From Anaerolineales bacterium (lineage in GTDB: Bacteria > Chloroflexota > Anaerolineae > Anaerolineales > Villigracilaceae): a stretch of 26,963 nt of DNA. Position numbers and translations under genes: made by a program. Of this stretch, positions 1 through 7,953 are shown one piece after another; position 1 is the first letter of the stretch, and each line of letters starts with the position of its first letter. The DNA lies in contig JAFGKO010000071.1 in assembly GCA_016928525.1 (NCBI GenBank), positions 1-26,963 on the forward strand, given 5' to 3'. Below the pieces are notes generated by a model. It searched no databases. It saw only the letters and a program-made list of their open reading frames with translations, and was not told where the DNA came from.

Positions 1-1
1 A

Positions 2-88
2 CTTTTTAACCGCCATATCTGGGTAGAGTTTGCAGAAATAAGCGGAAAAGCTGCATATTTGGTGCGTAAGGTGCGTAACATCACTTAA
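2..88 (+). CDS. C-terminal end of an unidentified protein (partial)
   Basis: Frame 2 is open from the window edge to a TAA at 86-88 and would encode a 28-residue tail ending in VRKVRNIT; the other two forward frames stop within the first 25 bases. The tail contains aromatic and basic residues (RHIWVEF...), which looks like real protein, but it is too short to assign to a family. It ends 62 bases before folC on the same strand, so it may be the preceding gene. It could also be chance. Confidence 0.35.
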   Translation, partial: LFNRHIWVEFAEISGKAAYLVRKVRNIT

Positions 89-150
89 GTAAGCCTCCTA
101 TCTCCAAATCCCGATTTACGAATTACGGAATACGTTTTACAATCTCTCCA

Positions 151-1464
151 ATGGACACCGAAACCGCCTACAACCTCGCCTTAGATTACCTGTATTCCTT
201 CGTAGATTATAGCCTCAAACACGCCTCTGAGCTGGCCAAAGCCGACTTCAACCTCGAGCGCATGTTCGCGCTGATGGACATGTTGGATAACCCGCAAACG
301 AAATATCCCATCCTCCACGTGGCCGGGACGAAGGGCAAAGGCTCGGTCAGCGCGCTGGCGGCCAGCGCCTTGAAAGCTGCCGGGTACAAGACCGGCTTGT
401 ACACTTCCCCGCACTTGCAGGATTACTGCGAGCGCATCCAGGTGAATGGCCAGCCAATCCCACATGGCGAATTGGCCGAACTGGTCGAAGAGATCAAGCC
501 TGCCGTGGCGCGCGTCCCGTTTTTGACGACTTTTGAAATCACCACCGCGCTGGGCTTCCTGTACTTTGCCCGTCAGAATTGTGAGGCCGCCGTCATCGAG
601 GTCGGTCTCGGCGGGCGGCTGGACGCGACCAACATCGTCATGCCGCGTGTTTCGGTCATTACTTCGCTCTCGCTCGATCACACCCTGGTGCTGGGTGACA
701 CGCTGGCGCAGATCGCGGGCGAGAAGGCCGGCATCATCAAGCCTGGCGTGCCGGTGGTCTCCGCCTCACAAAAGGACGAGGCGCTGGAAGTATTGGTCAG
801 GATTGCGGACGAACGCGGCTGCGACTTGACCCTGGTTGGGCGGGATGTGGAATTCAAGTCTTTATCCCATTCGCTGGATGGGCAAGCGTTTCAACTTTCA
901 ACCTTCAACCTGCCACCGTTACATTTGACGATTCCGCTTCTCGGTATTCATCAAGCCGAGAACGCCGCAGTAGCCTATGCAGCGCTCAAAACCAGCGGAT
1001 TGAATGTCCCGGACGAATCCATCCGGAAAGGATTTGCGGAGCTGAAATGGCCTGCTCGCTTTGACATCCTTCGCCGTGACCCGCCGGTCGTGCTGGATGT
1101 GGCTCATAACCGCGAATCCGCGTTGCGCTTGCGCCAGACCTTGGACGTATTTTTTCCGGATATCCCGGTCATTTTGCTCTTCTGTACCCTGGAAGACAAG
1201 GACATTGCCGGGATGCTGGCGGAATTATCTCCGCGAGTGGAACGGGTCGTTGCTACCCAGGCGGACCATCCGCGCGCACCCTCCGCCGAATGGATTGCCG
1301 AGCAGGTCGAGAAGGCGGGTCTAGCGGTTGAAGCTGTCACGCCGGTCCCCGCTGCATTGGAGCGAGCCCTGGAGCTGGCCGGTGACCGCAAGCTGGTTCT
1401 GACGGCTGGAAGCGTCGCCTTTGCGGGCGAGGTGAGCGCTGCCTGGCAGAAGAGGGGCGGTTAA
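151..1464 (+). CDS. folC: Folylpolyglutamate synthase / dihydrofolate synthase
   Basis: This cytosolic Mur-ligase-family enzyme adds glutamate to folates and, in bifunctional bacterial forms, makes dihydrofolate from dihydropteroate. Its 437 residues match the usual length. The N-terminal folate and ATP module begins with an ALDYLYSFVDYSLKHA-type helix. The P-loop HVAGTKGKGS lies at residues 56-65, GLGGRLDATN at 152-161, SLDH at 174-177 and EKAGIIKPG near 191-199, where the family carries its carbamylated lysine region. DVAHN in the C-terminal half marks the Mur-ligase C-domain. The ATG at 151 gives the normal family N-terminus although no clear ribosome binding site precedes it. Whether it has both activities cannot be told from sequence alone. 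Confidence 0.95.
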   Translation: MDTETAYNLALDYLYSFVDYSLKHASELAKADFNLERMFALMDMLDNPQTKYPILHVAGTKGKGSVSALAASALKAAGYKTGLYTSPHLQDYCERIQVNGQPIPHGELAELVEEIKPAVARVPFLTTFEITTALGFLYFARQNCEAAVIEVGLGGRLDATNIVMPRVSVITSLSLDHTLVLGDTLAQIAGEKAGIIKPGVPVVSASQKDEALEVLVRIADERGCDLTLVGRDVEFKSLSHSLDGQAFQLSTFNLPPLHLTIPLLGIHQAENAAVAYAALKTSGLNVPDESIRKGFAELKWPARFDILRRDPPVVLDVAHNRESALRLRQTLDVFFPDIPVILLFCTLEDKDIAGMLAELSPRVERVVATQADHPRAPSAEWIAEQVEKAGLAVEAVTPVPAALERALELAGDRKLVLTAGSVAFAGEVSAAWQKRGG

Positions 1465-1617
1465 ACCCAGCGGAGCGCCTCGCAGATCGAGGTGGAGTCC
1501 GAAGCGGCTTTTTGTCGTGTACTGGAATTATTCTAAAAGGATGATAGCATTGCCCTGCCTACCCGTTCGACGTTCGTCACCGCAGATATGACTGTATGGG
1601 ATAAAATAGGAAGGGAA

Positions 1618-1687
1618 TCGTAAAGCGTGAATCGGGAATGGGGCCGGCGCTCGGAAGACGATCTCCGATTCCCGACTCACGATTAAC
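1618..1687 (+). repeat. Imperfect inverted repeat upstream of lon
   Basis: Arms at 1626-1639 and 1668-1681 pair at 13 of 14 positions (CGTGAATCGGGAAT against the complement of ATTCCCGACTCACG). The 3' arm runs almost into the lon ribosome binding site. A related half-copy (AATCCCGATTTACGAATTACG) lies just before folC at about 107-128. The rest of the 1465-1696 gap contains a small hairpin (CCTCG/CGAGG, about 1487-1501) followed by a T-run, which could be a weak folC terminator, and nothing else I can support. Confidence 0.6.
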
Positions 1688-1696
1688 GGAAGCCAA

Positions 1697-4177
1697 ATGA
1701 ACAATCACAACGACTGGAACGAAGAAGAAGACAATTTCAATTTAGCCTTATCGCAGCGCACCGAGGAACTCTACCGCATCCCGACTATGGAACCGGATGC
1801 GGACGGGTTGATCACGGCCTATGTCCTGCCCTTGCGCGACCTGGTCATTTTCCCGCGCATGGTCTCGCCTATTTTCGTGGGACGCGAGGCTTCGCTGCTG
1901 GCCGTGCAGGAAGCGCAGATGAACAACCAGACCGTCATCGGCCTGACCCAGCGCGACCCAGAGATCGACGAACCGGGCGTGGATGACTTCCTGAAGCTGG
2001 GCGTGGAAATGGCGGTGGGACGGTTGCTGCAAATGCCGGACGGCGCGCATTCCGCGCTGGTGCAGGGACGCCGCCGCGTGGAGATCGTGGAGTTTGTGCG
2101 CACATCGCCGTATATAAAAGTGCGCGCCCGCCCGATCTACGAGTTGCAAACCCCGGACCGCGAGGTGCAGGCGCTGATGCGTTCGGCCGTGGATTTGTTC
2201 GAGCGCTGTGTGCAACTGGACCGTTCGATCCCCGAGGAAGCTCATCTCTTTGCCTTGAACATCTCCGAACCGGGCTGGCTTTCGGATATGATTGCCACTG
2301 CGCTATCGTTGAATTATCTCGAGAAGCAGGGCCTGTTGCTTATAACCGAGCCGGGGAAACGTTTGCAGCGTATCAACAACCTGTTGGCCCAAGAAGTGGA
2401 CGTGCTCGAACTGGAGGACGAAATCCACAACCGGGTGCAGTCCGAAGTGGACCGTAGCCAGCGCGAATTCTACCTGCGTGAGCAGATGAAAGCCATCCAG
2501 ACCGAGTTGGGCGAAGGCGATATCTGGACGCGCGACGTCAGCGAATTGCGCCAGAAAGTGGAGGCCGCCAACCTGCCAGACGAGCCGAAAACGGTGGCTT
2601 TGAAGGAAATCGAGCGGCTGACCCAGATGCCGCCCATGGCGCCTGAAGTCGGCATCATTCGTACATACATTGACTGGATTGTCGATCTGCCATGGACGAA
2701 AATGAGCGCAGACAACCTGGACGTCAAGCATGCCGGCAGGATCCTGGAACGCGACCATTACGGTTTGAAGAAGGCCAAAGAACGCATTCTGGAATACATT
2801 GCAGTGCGTTCGCTAAAACCCAGAAAGGAACGCCAGCCGATCTTGTGCTTTGTTGGCCCGCCCGGCACGGGCAAGACCTCGCTGGGACGTTCGATTGCCG
2901 AAGCCCTGGGACGCGAGTTCGTGCGCGTTTCGCTCGGCGGCGTACGCGACGAGGCCGAGATCCGTGGCCACCGTCGCACCTACATTGGGGCGCTGCCCGG
3001 GCGCATCTTGCAGACCATGAAACGCGCTGGGACAGGCAATCCGCTTTTCATGCTGGACGAAATTGACAAGTTGGGTTCCGATTTTCGCGGCGACCCCTCG
3101 TCCGCTTTATTGGAGGTGCTCGATCCCGAGCAGAATTTTGCCTTTAGCGATCATTACCTGGAAATGCCGTTTGATCTGGCCAAGGTCATGTTCGTGACCA
3201 CGGCCAATACGCTCAACAGCATCCCACCTGCGTTGCTCGACCGCATGGAAGTGATCGAGTTCCCCGGATATATCGAAGAAGAAAAGCTGGAGATTGCCAC
3301 GCGATATCTCATCCCGCGCCAGATCGAAGAAAACGGCGTGGAGGATATAGCGCTGCACTTTGAGACTGCTGCCTTGCAGAGACTCATCCGCGAGTACACC
3401 TACGAGGCTGGCGTCCGCAACCTGGAGCGTGAGATCGGACGCATTTGCCGTAAGGTGGCGCGCCTGAAAGCCGAAGAGAAGAAATACCCGGTGGACATTA
3501 CGCCGGATGTGGTCGAGAAGTTCCTTGGCCCGCAGCAGTTTTTCTCGCCAGAAGCGGAGCGGCAAGATGAGGTCGGCGTAGTACAGTCACTGGCCTGGAC
3601 GGAGAACGGCGGCGAGATCATGCCGGTCGAAGTGGCGGTGCTGGAGGGCAAGGGTAGCCTGCAAATGACCGGCCAGATGGGCGACGTGATGCAGGAATCG
3701 GTGCAGGCCGCATTAACCTACGTCAAGTCACGCGCCTCGCTCTTTGAAATCGATCCGGAAGTCTTCGACCGCATGGACATCCACGTCCATATGCCAGAAG
3801 GAGCCATTCCCAAGGACGGCCCCTCGGCGGGCATCACCATGGCGACTGCCGTGACCTCCGCGCTCACCGGCCGCCCGGTCTACCGTGATGTCGGCATGAC
3901 AGGCGAGATCACCCTGCGCGGGCGTGTACTGCCCATTGGCGGCGTGCGTGAGAAGGTGCTGGCTGCGCATCGGGCTGGCATCAAGGTTGTAATACTGCCC
4001 GAGAAGAACATGAAAGATCTGGTAGACGTGCCTAAGACTGCTCGTGCCGAACTCAAGATCATCCCGGTCACGCATATGGATCAGGTGCTGGAAGTGGCCC
4101 TTTCGCCGGAAGTGGTGGTAGAACCGCCTCGTCCGCGCAGAAGACCGGAAGAGCAAGAGGATGTCGAGGAAGATTAA
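1697..4177 (+). CDS. lon: ATP-dependent Lon protease
   Basis: Lon is a homo-oligomeric cytosolic AAA+ serine protease that degrades misfolded and specific regulatory proteins. The 826 residues contain, in order, an acidic N-terminal tail, the substrate-binding LON domain (from about residue 43, [12 protein letters not shown]), a coiled-coil linker, and the AAA+ module with Walker A GPPGTGKT at 387-394 and Walker B FMLDEIDK around 451-458. The protease domain carries catalytic Ser710 in KDGPSAG and Lys753 in REKVLAA. The 43-residue Ser-Lys spacing is that of E. coli Lon (679/722). The start is set by CGGAAG at 1687-1692. The C-terminus ends in an acidic, arginine-rich tail. The stop abuts the next ATG directly, implying cotranscription. 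No heat-shock operator was recognised upstream. Confidence 0.97.
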   Translation: MNNHNDWNEEEDNFNLALSQRTEELYRIPTMEPDADGLITAYVLPLRDLVIFPRMVSPIFVGREASLLAVQEAQMNNQTVIGLTQRDPEIDEPGVDDFLKLGVEMAVGRLLQMPDGAHSALVQGRRRVEIVEFVRTSPYIKVRARPIYELQTPDREVQALMRSAVDLFERCVQLDRSIPEEAHLFALNISEPGWLSDMIATALSLNYLEKQGLLLITEPGKRLQRINNLLAQEVDVLELEDEIHNRVQSEVDRSQREFYLREQMKAIQTELGEGDIWTRDVSELRQKVEAANLPDEPKTVALKEIERLTQMPPMAPEVGIIRTYIDWIVDLPWTKMSADNLDVKHAGRILERDHYGLKKAKERILEYIAVRSLKPRKERQPILCFVGPPGTGKTSLGRSIAEALGREFVRVSLGGVRDEAEIRGHRRTYIGALPGRILQTMKRAGTGNPLFMLDEIDKLGSDFRGDPSSALLEVLDPEQNFAFSDHYLEMPFDLAKVMFVTTANTLNSIPPALLDRMEVIEFPGYIEEEKLEIATRYLIPRQIEENGVEDIALHFETAALQRLIREYTYEAGVRNLEREIGRICRKVARLKAEEKKYPVDITPDVVEKFLGPQQFFSPEAERQDEVGVVQSLAWTENGGEIMPVEVAVLEGKGSLQMTGQMGDVMQESVQAALTYVKSRASLFEIDPEVFDRMDIHVHMPEGAIPKDGPSAGITMATAVTSALTGRPVYRDVGMTGEITLRGRVLPIGGVREKVLAAHRAGIKVVILPEKNMKDLVDVPKTARAELKIIPVTHMDQVLEVALSPEVVVEPPRPRRRPEEQEDVEED

Positions 4178-4990
4178 ATGGCAGTGTCCCTCAAGAATAA
4201 GGTCGTTCTCGTCACAGGCGCTTCGTCTGGCTTTGGTAAGGATGTAGCCTATCTCTTTGCGGCGGAAGGCGCCAAAGTTGTTCTGGCTGCCCGTCGTCTT
4301 GATCGTTTGCAGAAGTTGGCTGAAGCGATTCAACGGGCGGGCGGTGAGGCTTTTGCTGTCCCCGTCGATGTCACCCAGCGCGCTGAGATCGATCTCATGG
4401 TGCGCACGGTCATAGAAATCTACGAACAGATAGATATCCTGTTTAATAATGCCGGTTTCGGACGGCTCGATTGGCTCGAAAACCTGGAACCAGACCGAGA
4501 CATTGATACACAAATACAAGTTAACCTGAATGGGCTCATTCATGTCACTCGCACTGTGCTTCCATATATGATCAGGCGCCGTTCTGGTCATATCATCAAC
4601 ATGTCCTCGATTGCAGGGTGGATGGCAGTCCCTTCCTATACAATTTACGCAGCTACCAAATATGGCGTGCGCGGTTTTACAACAGCCCTGCGCCGCGAGG
4701 TAGCGCCTTATGGCATCAAAGTGTCTGGCATCTATCCCGGCCCGGCGTACACCGAGTTCAGTTGGGGAGCTAAGAAGAATCGCAGGCCGAAATGGCTCAA
4801 CATGTTTTTTATCCCCTCCGAGGTTGTTTCTCATCGGGTGATACAACTTGCCAGGCACCCGCACCGCAGCGTGATTGTCCCGTGGTGGTTTGCATGGATT
4901 GCCTGGGGAGAAAACCATTTTCCAGGCATTGCCGACTTTCTTATTCGGACGTTTTACACGAACAATCAGCGTAGATTGGGTAAAAAATGA
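4178..4990 (+). CDS. Short-chain dehydrogenase/reductase (classical SDR), substrate unknown
   Basis: This is a 270-residue Rossmann-fold NAD(P)-dependent oxidoreductase. The cofactor motif TGASSGFG is at 13-20, followed by basic residues (AARRLDR, 37-43) that suggest NADP preference. NNAG is at 90-93, the serine motif NMSSIAG at 141-147, and the catalytic pair is Y157xxxK161. The C-terminal segment is aromatic-rich (VPWWFAWIAW, about 224-233), a possible membrane-surface or substrate-cap segment. The ATG immediately follows the lon stop and uses GAGGAAG inside the end of lon as ribosome binding site. The TGA overlaps the next ATG in an ATGA. The neighbours do not reveal its substrate. Confidence 0.88.
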   Translation: MAVSLKNKVVLVTGASSGFGKDVAYLFAAEGAKVVLAARRLDRLQKLAEAIQRAGGEAFAVPVDVTQRAEIDLMVRTVIEIYEQIDILFNNAGFGRLDWLENLEPDRDIDTQIQVNLNGLIHVTRTVLPYMIRRRSGHIINMSSIAGWMAVPSYTIYAATKYGVRGFTTALRREVAPYGIKVSGIYPGPAYTEFSWGAKKNRRPKWLNMFFIPSEVVSHRVIQLARHPHRSVIVPWWFAWIAWGENHFPGIADFLIRTFYTNNQRRLGKK

Positions 4991-6111
4991 CTACAACTCG
5001 CCTCGAAAAACTCCTCGCATCTCTCCGGACCTCTGGCCTGGATGCCGTTGCCCTCAACCCTGGCCCTACTCTGACGTATCTGACGGGCGCGCAATTCCAC
5101 CTGATGGAGCGTCCGGTTGTGTTAATGGTCGCCCAGGATCAGGATCCGGCCATTATCTTGCCTGAACTGGAGATGCTCAAAGTTGAGCAGATGCCATATC
5201 CTGTGCAGGCCTTTGCCTACGGCGAAAACCCGTCCGAGTGGGAGGCGGCCTTTCAAAAGGCCGCGCGGGCCCTTGGCCTGGATACCCTGACGGGCACAAG
5301 CGGGAAGCGCATCGGTGTCGAGCCGAATCGGATGCGCCTGTTGGAATTCCGTTATATCAAGGCGGGAGCGCCCGAAGCGGACTATCCCGATGCCAGCCAT
5401 GTTTTGGGTGCGCTGCGTTTGAAGAAAGACAAGGAAGAAATCGAGGCCATGCGCAAAGCGGTTCAGGTGGCGCAGGCTACGCTCGAAGCGACTATTCCGC
5501 TGATAAAAATTGGCATGACCGAGAAGGAATTGGCGAGTGAATTAGGGATGCAATTATTGCGTAACGGTTCGGAGCCGGAGTTGCCTTTTTCCCCGATTGT
5601 TTCCGGCGGACCCAATTCAGCTAACCCGCACGCCAGCCCGACCGAGCGCAGGTTGGAGGCGGGCGACCTGCTGGTGATCGATTATGGCGCTACAGTGGAT
5701 GGTTACATCTCGGATATTACACGCACGTTTGCGGTGGGGCAGGTGGACGCCGAATACGAGAAGATCCACAAGATTGTGCAGCAGGCCAATGCTGCCGGGC
5801 GCGCTGCCGGGAAACCGGGCCTACCCTGCGCGGCGGTGGACAAGGCCGCGCGCGATGTGATCGAACAGGCTGGTTATGGTCAGTATTTTACGCACCGCAC
5901 CGGTCACGGTATTGGCATGGAGCCCCACGAGGAGCCTTATATGCGCGGCGATAACATGCAGTTATTGGAACCGGGCATGGTGTACACGGTCGAGCCTGGC
6001 ATTTACCTGCCCGGTCGCAACGGCGTCCGCGTGGAAGATAATGTGGTGGTGACCGAGACGGGTTCCGAGAGCCTGAGCGATCTACCGCGTGAGATGCGTG
6101 TGGTGGGGTAA
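4987..6111 (+). CDS. M24-family Xaa-Pro aminopeptidase / dipeptidase
   Basis: This metallopeptidase removes residues next to proline, probably in the cytosol. It has 374 residues: an N-terminal creatinase/prolidase-like domain (about 1-135) and a C-terminal pita-bread domain. All five dinuclear metal ligands are visible: D232 and D243 (IDYG...SDITRT), H307 (HRTGHGIG), E336 (TVEPGIY) and E350 (GVRVEDN). The length and lack of a signal peptide fit bacterial PepQ/YpdF-like proteins, but prolidase and aminopeptidase P cannot be separated from sequence alone. It starts in a 4-base ATGA overlap with the dehydrogenase, so translation is probably coupled. It ends the lon run. Confidence 0.9.
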   Translation: MTTTRLEKLLASLRTSGLDAVALNPGPTLTYLTGAQFHLMERPVVLMVAQDQDPAIILPELEMLKVEQMPYPVQAFAYGENPSEWEAAFQKAARALGLDTLTGTSGKRIGVEPNRMRLLEFRYIKAGAPEADYPDASHVLGALRLKKDKEEIEAMRKAVQVAQATLEATIPLIKIGMTEKELASELGMQLLRNGSEPELPFSPIVSGGPNSANPHASPTERRLEAGDLLVIDYGATVDGYISDITRTFAVGQVDAEYEKIHKIVQQANAAGRAAGKPGLPCAAVDKAARDVIEQAGYGQYFTHRTGHGIGMEPHEEPYMRGDNMQLLEPGMVYTVEPGIYLPGRNGVRVEDNVVVTETGSESLSDLPREMRVVG

Positions 6112-6133
6112 AAGTATTTAGTCGAATAAATTG

Positions 6134-6226
6134 ACCGGGGATGAACGGAGATAGACGACGATTTGGTTTGATGAACAGACCAATGAGTTTATCAAAATAT
6201 CCTGTTCATCTCTGTTTATCCCCGGT
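6134..6226 (+). repeat. Long inverted repeat between pepQ-like gene and toxin-antitoxin module
   Basis: Outer arms at 6134-6152 and 6208-6226 pair at 17 of 19 positions, beginning ACCGGGGAT and ending ATCCCCGGT. An alternative inner pair GATGAACAG (6170-6178) and CTGTTCATC (6202-6210) is perfect over 9 bp. There is no T-run, so it is a repeat unit more than a canonical terminator, though its RNA would fold strongly after the M24 gene. Confidence 0.65.
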
Positions 6227-6247
6227 ATGTAACCGATTATTTTGGGG

Positions 6248-6277
6248 TATAATGAGTTAGCTAATATATTTAGCTAA
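6248..6277 (+). promoter_or_regulatory. Promoter -10 and paired palindromic operator of the toxin-antitoxin operon
   Basis: A perfect TATAAT lies at 6248-6253 with no good -35. Just downstream are two copies of the 8-bp palindrome TTAGCTAA at 6257-6264 and 6270-6277, 13 bp apart. Phd/YefM antitoxins repress their own operons by binding paired palindromes in this position, so these are the likely operators. The GGAG ribosome binding site (6280-6283) follows directly. Confidence 0.65.
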
Positions 6278-6288
6278 TTGGAGCGACT

Positions 6289-6585
6289 ATGCCTCTAAAG
6301 TATCTCCCTGCAACCGAAGTAAAAAACCGTTTTGGACGTGTCCTGCGTGAAGTAACCAAAACAGGCGGCCCGATTTACGTTGAGCGTGATGGCAAGCCCG
6401 TCGCAGTCATCTTAAGTGTGCGCGAATACGAGCGCACGCGACGCGTTTCTTTGCCAGTGGACAAAGCTGAATTGGCGCGTAATGCTTTTGGCATGTGGGC
6501 CGATCGCACAGACGTTGGTGCCGATTGGGTCAGGGAAGGCCGTGCCCGCTGGGAAAGTGATTGGGGGAATGACCAAAACGATTGA
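6289..6585 (+). CDS. Phd/YefM-family antitoxin
   Basis: This 98-residue protein has a typical Phd/YefM N-terminal DNA-binding fold: ATEVKNRFGRVLREV (8-22), then PIYVERDGKPVAVILSVREYE (28-48). The C-terminal half, rich in charged and tryptophan residues, would be the toxin-neutralising tail. The start is supported by GGAG 5 bases upstream and the preceding palindromes. It overlaps the PIN toxin gene by 17 bases, the usual antitoxin-first order. The inferred role is to neutralise the PIN nuclease and autorepress the operon. Confidence 0.85.
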   Translation: MPLKYLPATEVKNRFGRVLREVTKTGGPIYVERDGKPVAVILSVREYERTRRVSLPVDKAELARNAFGMWADRTDVGADWVREGRARWESDWGNDQND

Positions 6586-6970
6586 ACTACTCTTTGATAC
6601 CAATGCCCTGGTGGACATCTATTGTGGACAGGCAAGTATCAAGGCTCATTTTGAGTCAATTCTGGAAGGCAGGCTGTTGCCATATGTGTCGGTCATCACA
6701 GAAGCCGAACTCTGGCGCGGTCTGCGACCAGATGAGTTGGAGCGTCATGAACTTCTTTTGAGCCAATTCATCTCATTGCCCCTCGATTCAGATGCAGCCC
6801 GCCTGGCCGGAGCATGGATGCAAAAATACGCTTCTACCGGTCTTGGCTGGATGGACGCACTCATTTCAGCAACAGGAAAAATTGCTGATCTACCGGTATT
6901 GACCCGCGATAAACGGCTTGCGGAGGTTCTGTCTTCCGAGACAAAATTTGAACTATATTTTCTCAAGTAA
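6569..6970 (+). CDS. PIN-domain toxin (VapC-like ribonuclease)
   Basis: This 133-residue PIN nuclease presumably cleaves RNA when not bound by its antitoxin. Acidic metal-binding residues sit at D10 (LLFDTNALVD), E47 (ITEAELWRG), D96 (GWMDALISA) and D114 (LTRDKRL), all in the expected order. I chose ATG 6569 because it lies 9 codons before the first catalytic Asp, as usual. An in-frame start at 6416 would add 51 unrelated residues lying over the antitoxin. The GGGGG just before the ATG is too close for an ideal ribosome binding site, so translation is probably coupled to the antitoxin gene, which it overlaps by 17 bases. Confidence 0.85.
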   Translation: MTKTIELLFDTNALVDIYCGQASIKAHFESILEGRLLPYVSVITEAELWRGLRPDELERHELLLSQFISLPLDSDAARLAGAWMQKYASTGLGWMDALISATGKIADLPVLTRDKRLAEVLSSETKFELYFLK

Positions 6971-7008
6971 TTTCCAATTCTCGTCTCAATGATAGAAGAA
7001 ATAATCTC

Positions 7009-7491
7009 GTGACAATTTGTGAAATTCGTGTCAAGAAGGTTTTACACGCTACCCTGGGCCAGGTTGGGATTCTGACCCAAATCGCTTTCGCTGCCAAGCG
7101 CCACTGGGGCTATCCCGAACGTTGGATACAAATTTGGTCGCCTCTGCTAACAATTTCCCCGGAGTTTATCGAATCTCACGACACTTATGTAGCCTATGTT
7201 GGCGAAGAGCCAGTTGGGTTTTGTGCTATTTCCGTCGAAGGAGAAAGGGCAAGCGTGGAACATTTATGGGTGTTGCCGGGCAACATAGGTATGGGCATTG
7301 GCGCGGCCCTGTTCAAACACATGATTTCAAGGTGCAAAGACTTGGGAGTGCGGGTTCTCGAAATCGTATCCGATCCCAACGCCCTGGGATTTTATGAGCA
7401 CATGGGGGCAAAGGTGGTTGGCGAACACGTCGGCGAAGTGGAAGGCCAGCTGCGTATTTTGCCGGTATTGGAAATGACATTGGCCCGCTAA
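7009..7491 (+). CDS. GNAT-family N-acetyltransferase
   Basis: This 160-residue protein has a GNAT fold: a central strand FCAISVEGERASVEHLWVLP, then the acetyl-CoA loop GNIGMGIGAAL (91-101, the RxxGxG/A-type motif with Asn in place of the first basic residue), and the C-terminal PNALGFYEHMGAKVVGE motif (123-139). The acceptor is not predictable. It begins with GTG. A nearby ATG at 6989 is out of frame and closes at the GTG, and no in-frame ATG precedes it. AGAAG about 10 bases upstream could be the ribosome binding site. It is probably not part of the ilv operon, since a strong promoter intervenes. Confidence 0.8.
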   Translation: MTICEIRVKKVLHATLGQVGILTQIAFAAKRHWGYPERWIQIWSPLLTISPEFIESHDTYVAYVGEEPVGFCAISVEGERASVEHLWVLPGNIGMGIGAALFKHMISRCKDLGVRVLEIVSDPNALGFYEHMGAKVVGEHVGEVEGQLRILPVLEMTLAR

Positions 7492-7548
7492 TTTTTTCAT
7501 CCTTGTGTTAACATCCCGTAAACAACACATATCTGCAACATTTTGCCC

Positions 7549-7576
7549 TTGACTTATTTTCGAAATGCCCTATAAT
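7549..7576 (+). promoter_or_regulatory. Strong sigma-70-type promoter of the ilv-leu operon
   Basis: TTGACT (7549-7554) and TATAAT (7571-7576) are separated by 16 bp, an almost consensus housekeeping promoter. Initiation would be near 7583, only about 15 bases before the first leader ATG. Confidence 0.85.
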
Positions 7577-7597
7577 CGAGCGAAACATTCGAAGCTT

Positions 7598-7699
7598 ATG
7601 AACACTTTTCTATCATCCTTCATCCTTATCGTTATTATTTCGGTCCTTATTCTTAAGGACCAGATTGTGGTTGGGATGGCAGCGGTGAGAGTAAAGTAA
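7598..7699 (+). CDS. Branched-chain amino acid leader peptide 1 (33 aa)
   Basis: This ORF is ATG to TAA, 33 residues, and too short for routine ORF calling. Sixteen of 33 residues are Ile, Leu or Val, with the run ILIVIISVLIL at residues 9-19 (5 Ile, 3 Leu, 2 Val). The second part carries QIVVG and VRVK. It starts about 15 bases after the predicted transcription start, with only a weak GAAG as ribosome binding site. Position, codon content, downstream terminator and following ilv genes all match an attenuation leader like E. coli ilvL, although there is no sequence relationship. The inferred role is to sense charged tRNA for Ile, Val and Leu through ribosome stalling. The peptide itself probably has no function. 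Confidence 0.82.
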   Translation: MNTFLSSFILIVIISVLILKDQIVVGMAAVRVK

Positions 7700-7735
7700 C
7701 TACACCTGCTAAGCGAAAGAGAGCCGCCCAACCAC
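7642..7735 (+). promoter_or_regulatory. Attenuator 1: stall-region hairpin and antiterminator pairing
   Basis: Within leader 1, GGTCCTT (7642-7648) and AAGGACC (7655-7661) form a perfect 7-bp hairpin. Six bases later, GTGGTTGGG (7667-7675) is perfectly complementary to CCCAACCAC (7727-7735), which makes up the loop and the top three bases of the 5' arm of terminator 1. The pairing can extend by GGC (7678-7680) with GCC (7723-7725) across a small internal loop. Formation of this helix would prevent the terminator, the expected antiterminator of a leader-peptide attenuator. Confidence 0.75.
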
Positions 7736-7751
7736 GGGCGGCTCTCTTTTT
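7719..7751 (+). terminator. Rho-independent terminator 1 (attenuator)
   Basis: GAGAGCCGCCC (7719-7729) pairs perfectly with GGGCGGCTCTC (7736-7746) around the 6-base loop AACCAC, followed by five T. Three A before the stem could extend it. It lies 19 bases after the stop of leader 1 and before leader 2, so it would stop transcription of the whole operon unless antiterminated. Confidence 0.92.
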
Positions 7752-7768
7752 GTGAAAGGAAGCTCGCA

Positions 7769-7879
7769 TTGAATTTCTTACAAGCCATTGACAACGCCTT
7801 TATCCTGATTATTGTCCTCCTTCTTACGAAGGAGCGACCGCTTGTGGTTGGACTGGTCAGGATAGTGACGAAAAGATAG
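7769..7879 (+). CDS. Branched-chain amino acid leader peptide 2 (36 aa)
   Basis: This is a second short ORF between the two terminators, TTG to TAG, 36 residues. A strong AAAGGAAG ribosome binding site (7755-7762) lies 6 bases before the TTG, which decides this start. Residues 12-19 are ILIIVLLL, all branched-chain (3 Ile, 4 Leu, 1 Val), and a second cluster follows (LVVGLVRIV, 25-33). The tail (VVGLVRIVTKR) resembles that of leader 1 (VVGMAAVRVK), and the underlying DNA aligns as a tandem copy. Compared with leader 1 the stall run leans to Leu. The inferred role is a second tRNA-charging sensor in series. Confidence 0.78.
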   Translation: MNFLQAIDNAFILIIVLLLTKERPLVVGLVRIVTKR

Positions 7880-7915
7880 GCACACCTGGAGAAAGACGAG
7901 AGCCGCCCAAGCACA
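7817..7915 (+). promoter_or_regulatory. Attenuator 2: stall-region hairpin and antiterminator pairing
   Basis: CTCCTTC (7817-7823) and GAAGGAG (7828-7834) form a perfect 7-bp hairpin over the Leu codons of leader 2. TGTGGTTGG (7843-7851) can pair with CCAAGCACA (7907-7915) with one G-G mismatch, again covering the loop and top of the terminator 5' arm. Positions relative to leader and terminator parallel attenuator 1 (60 versus 64 bases between the pairing segments). Confidence 0.68.
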
Positions 7916-7930
7916 TCGGGCGGCTTTTTT
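7898..7930 (+). terminator. Rho-independent terminator 2 (attenuator)
   Basis: AGCCGCCC (7901-7908) pairs with GGGCGGCT (7918-7925) around a 9-base loop, followed by T residues to 7930. The bases GAG before the stem could add wobble or A-T pairs. The stem sequence is nearly that of terminator 1, which supports duplication. It lies 64 bases before ilvD. Confidence 0.88.
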
Positions 7931-7953
7931 CTTAGATTAACCCTCATCCCCGG

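Noticed and set aside
3728..4918. 396-codon minus-strand open frame across lon and the dehydrogenase
   Set aside because: It is antisense to two clear genes, has no recognisable motif and no ribosome binding site; a reading-frame shadow.
6416..6568. N-terminal extension of the PIN toxin
   Set aside because: It overlaps the antitoxin gene in another frame and adds residues not expected before the first PIN aspartate.
7788..7816. TTGACA inside leader 2 as an internal promoter
   Set aside because: The hexamer at 7788-7793 is perfect, but no acceptable -10 lies 16-18 bp downstream and the bases are codons of the leader ORF.
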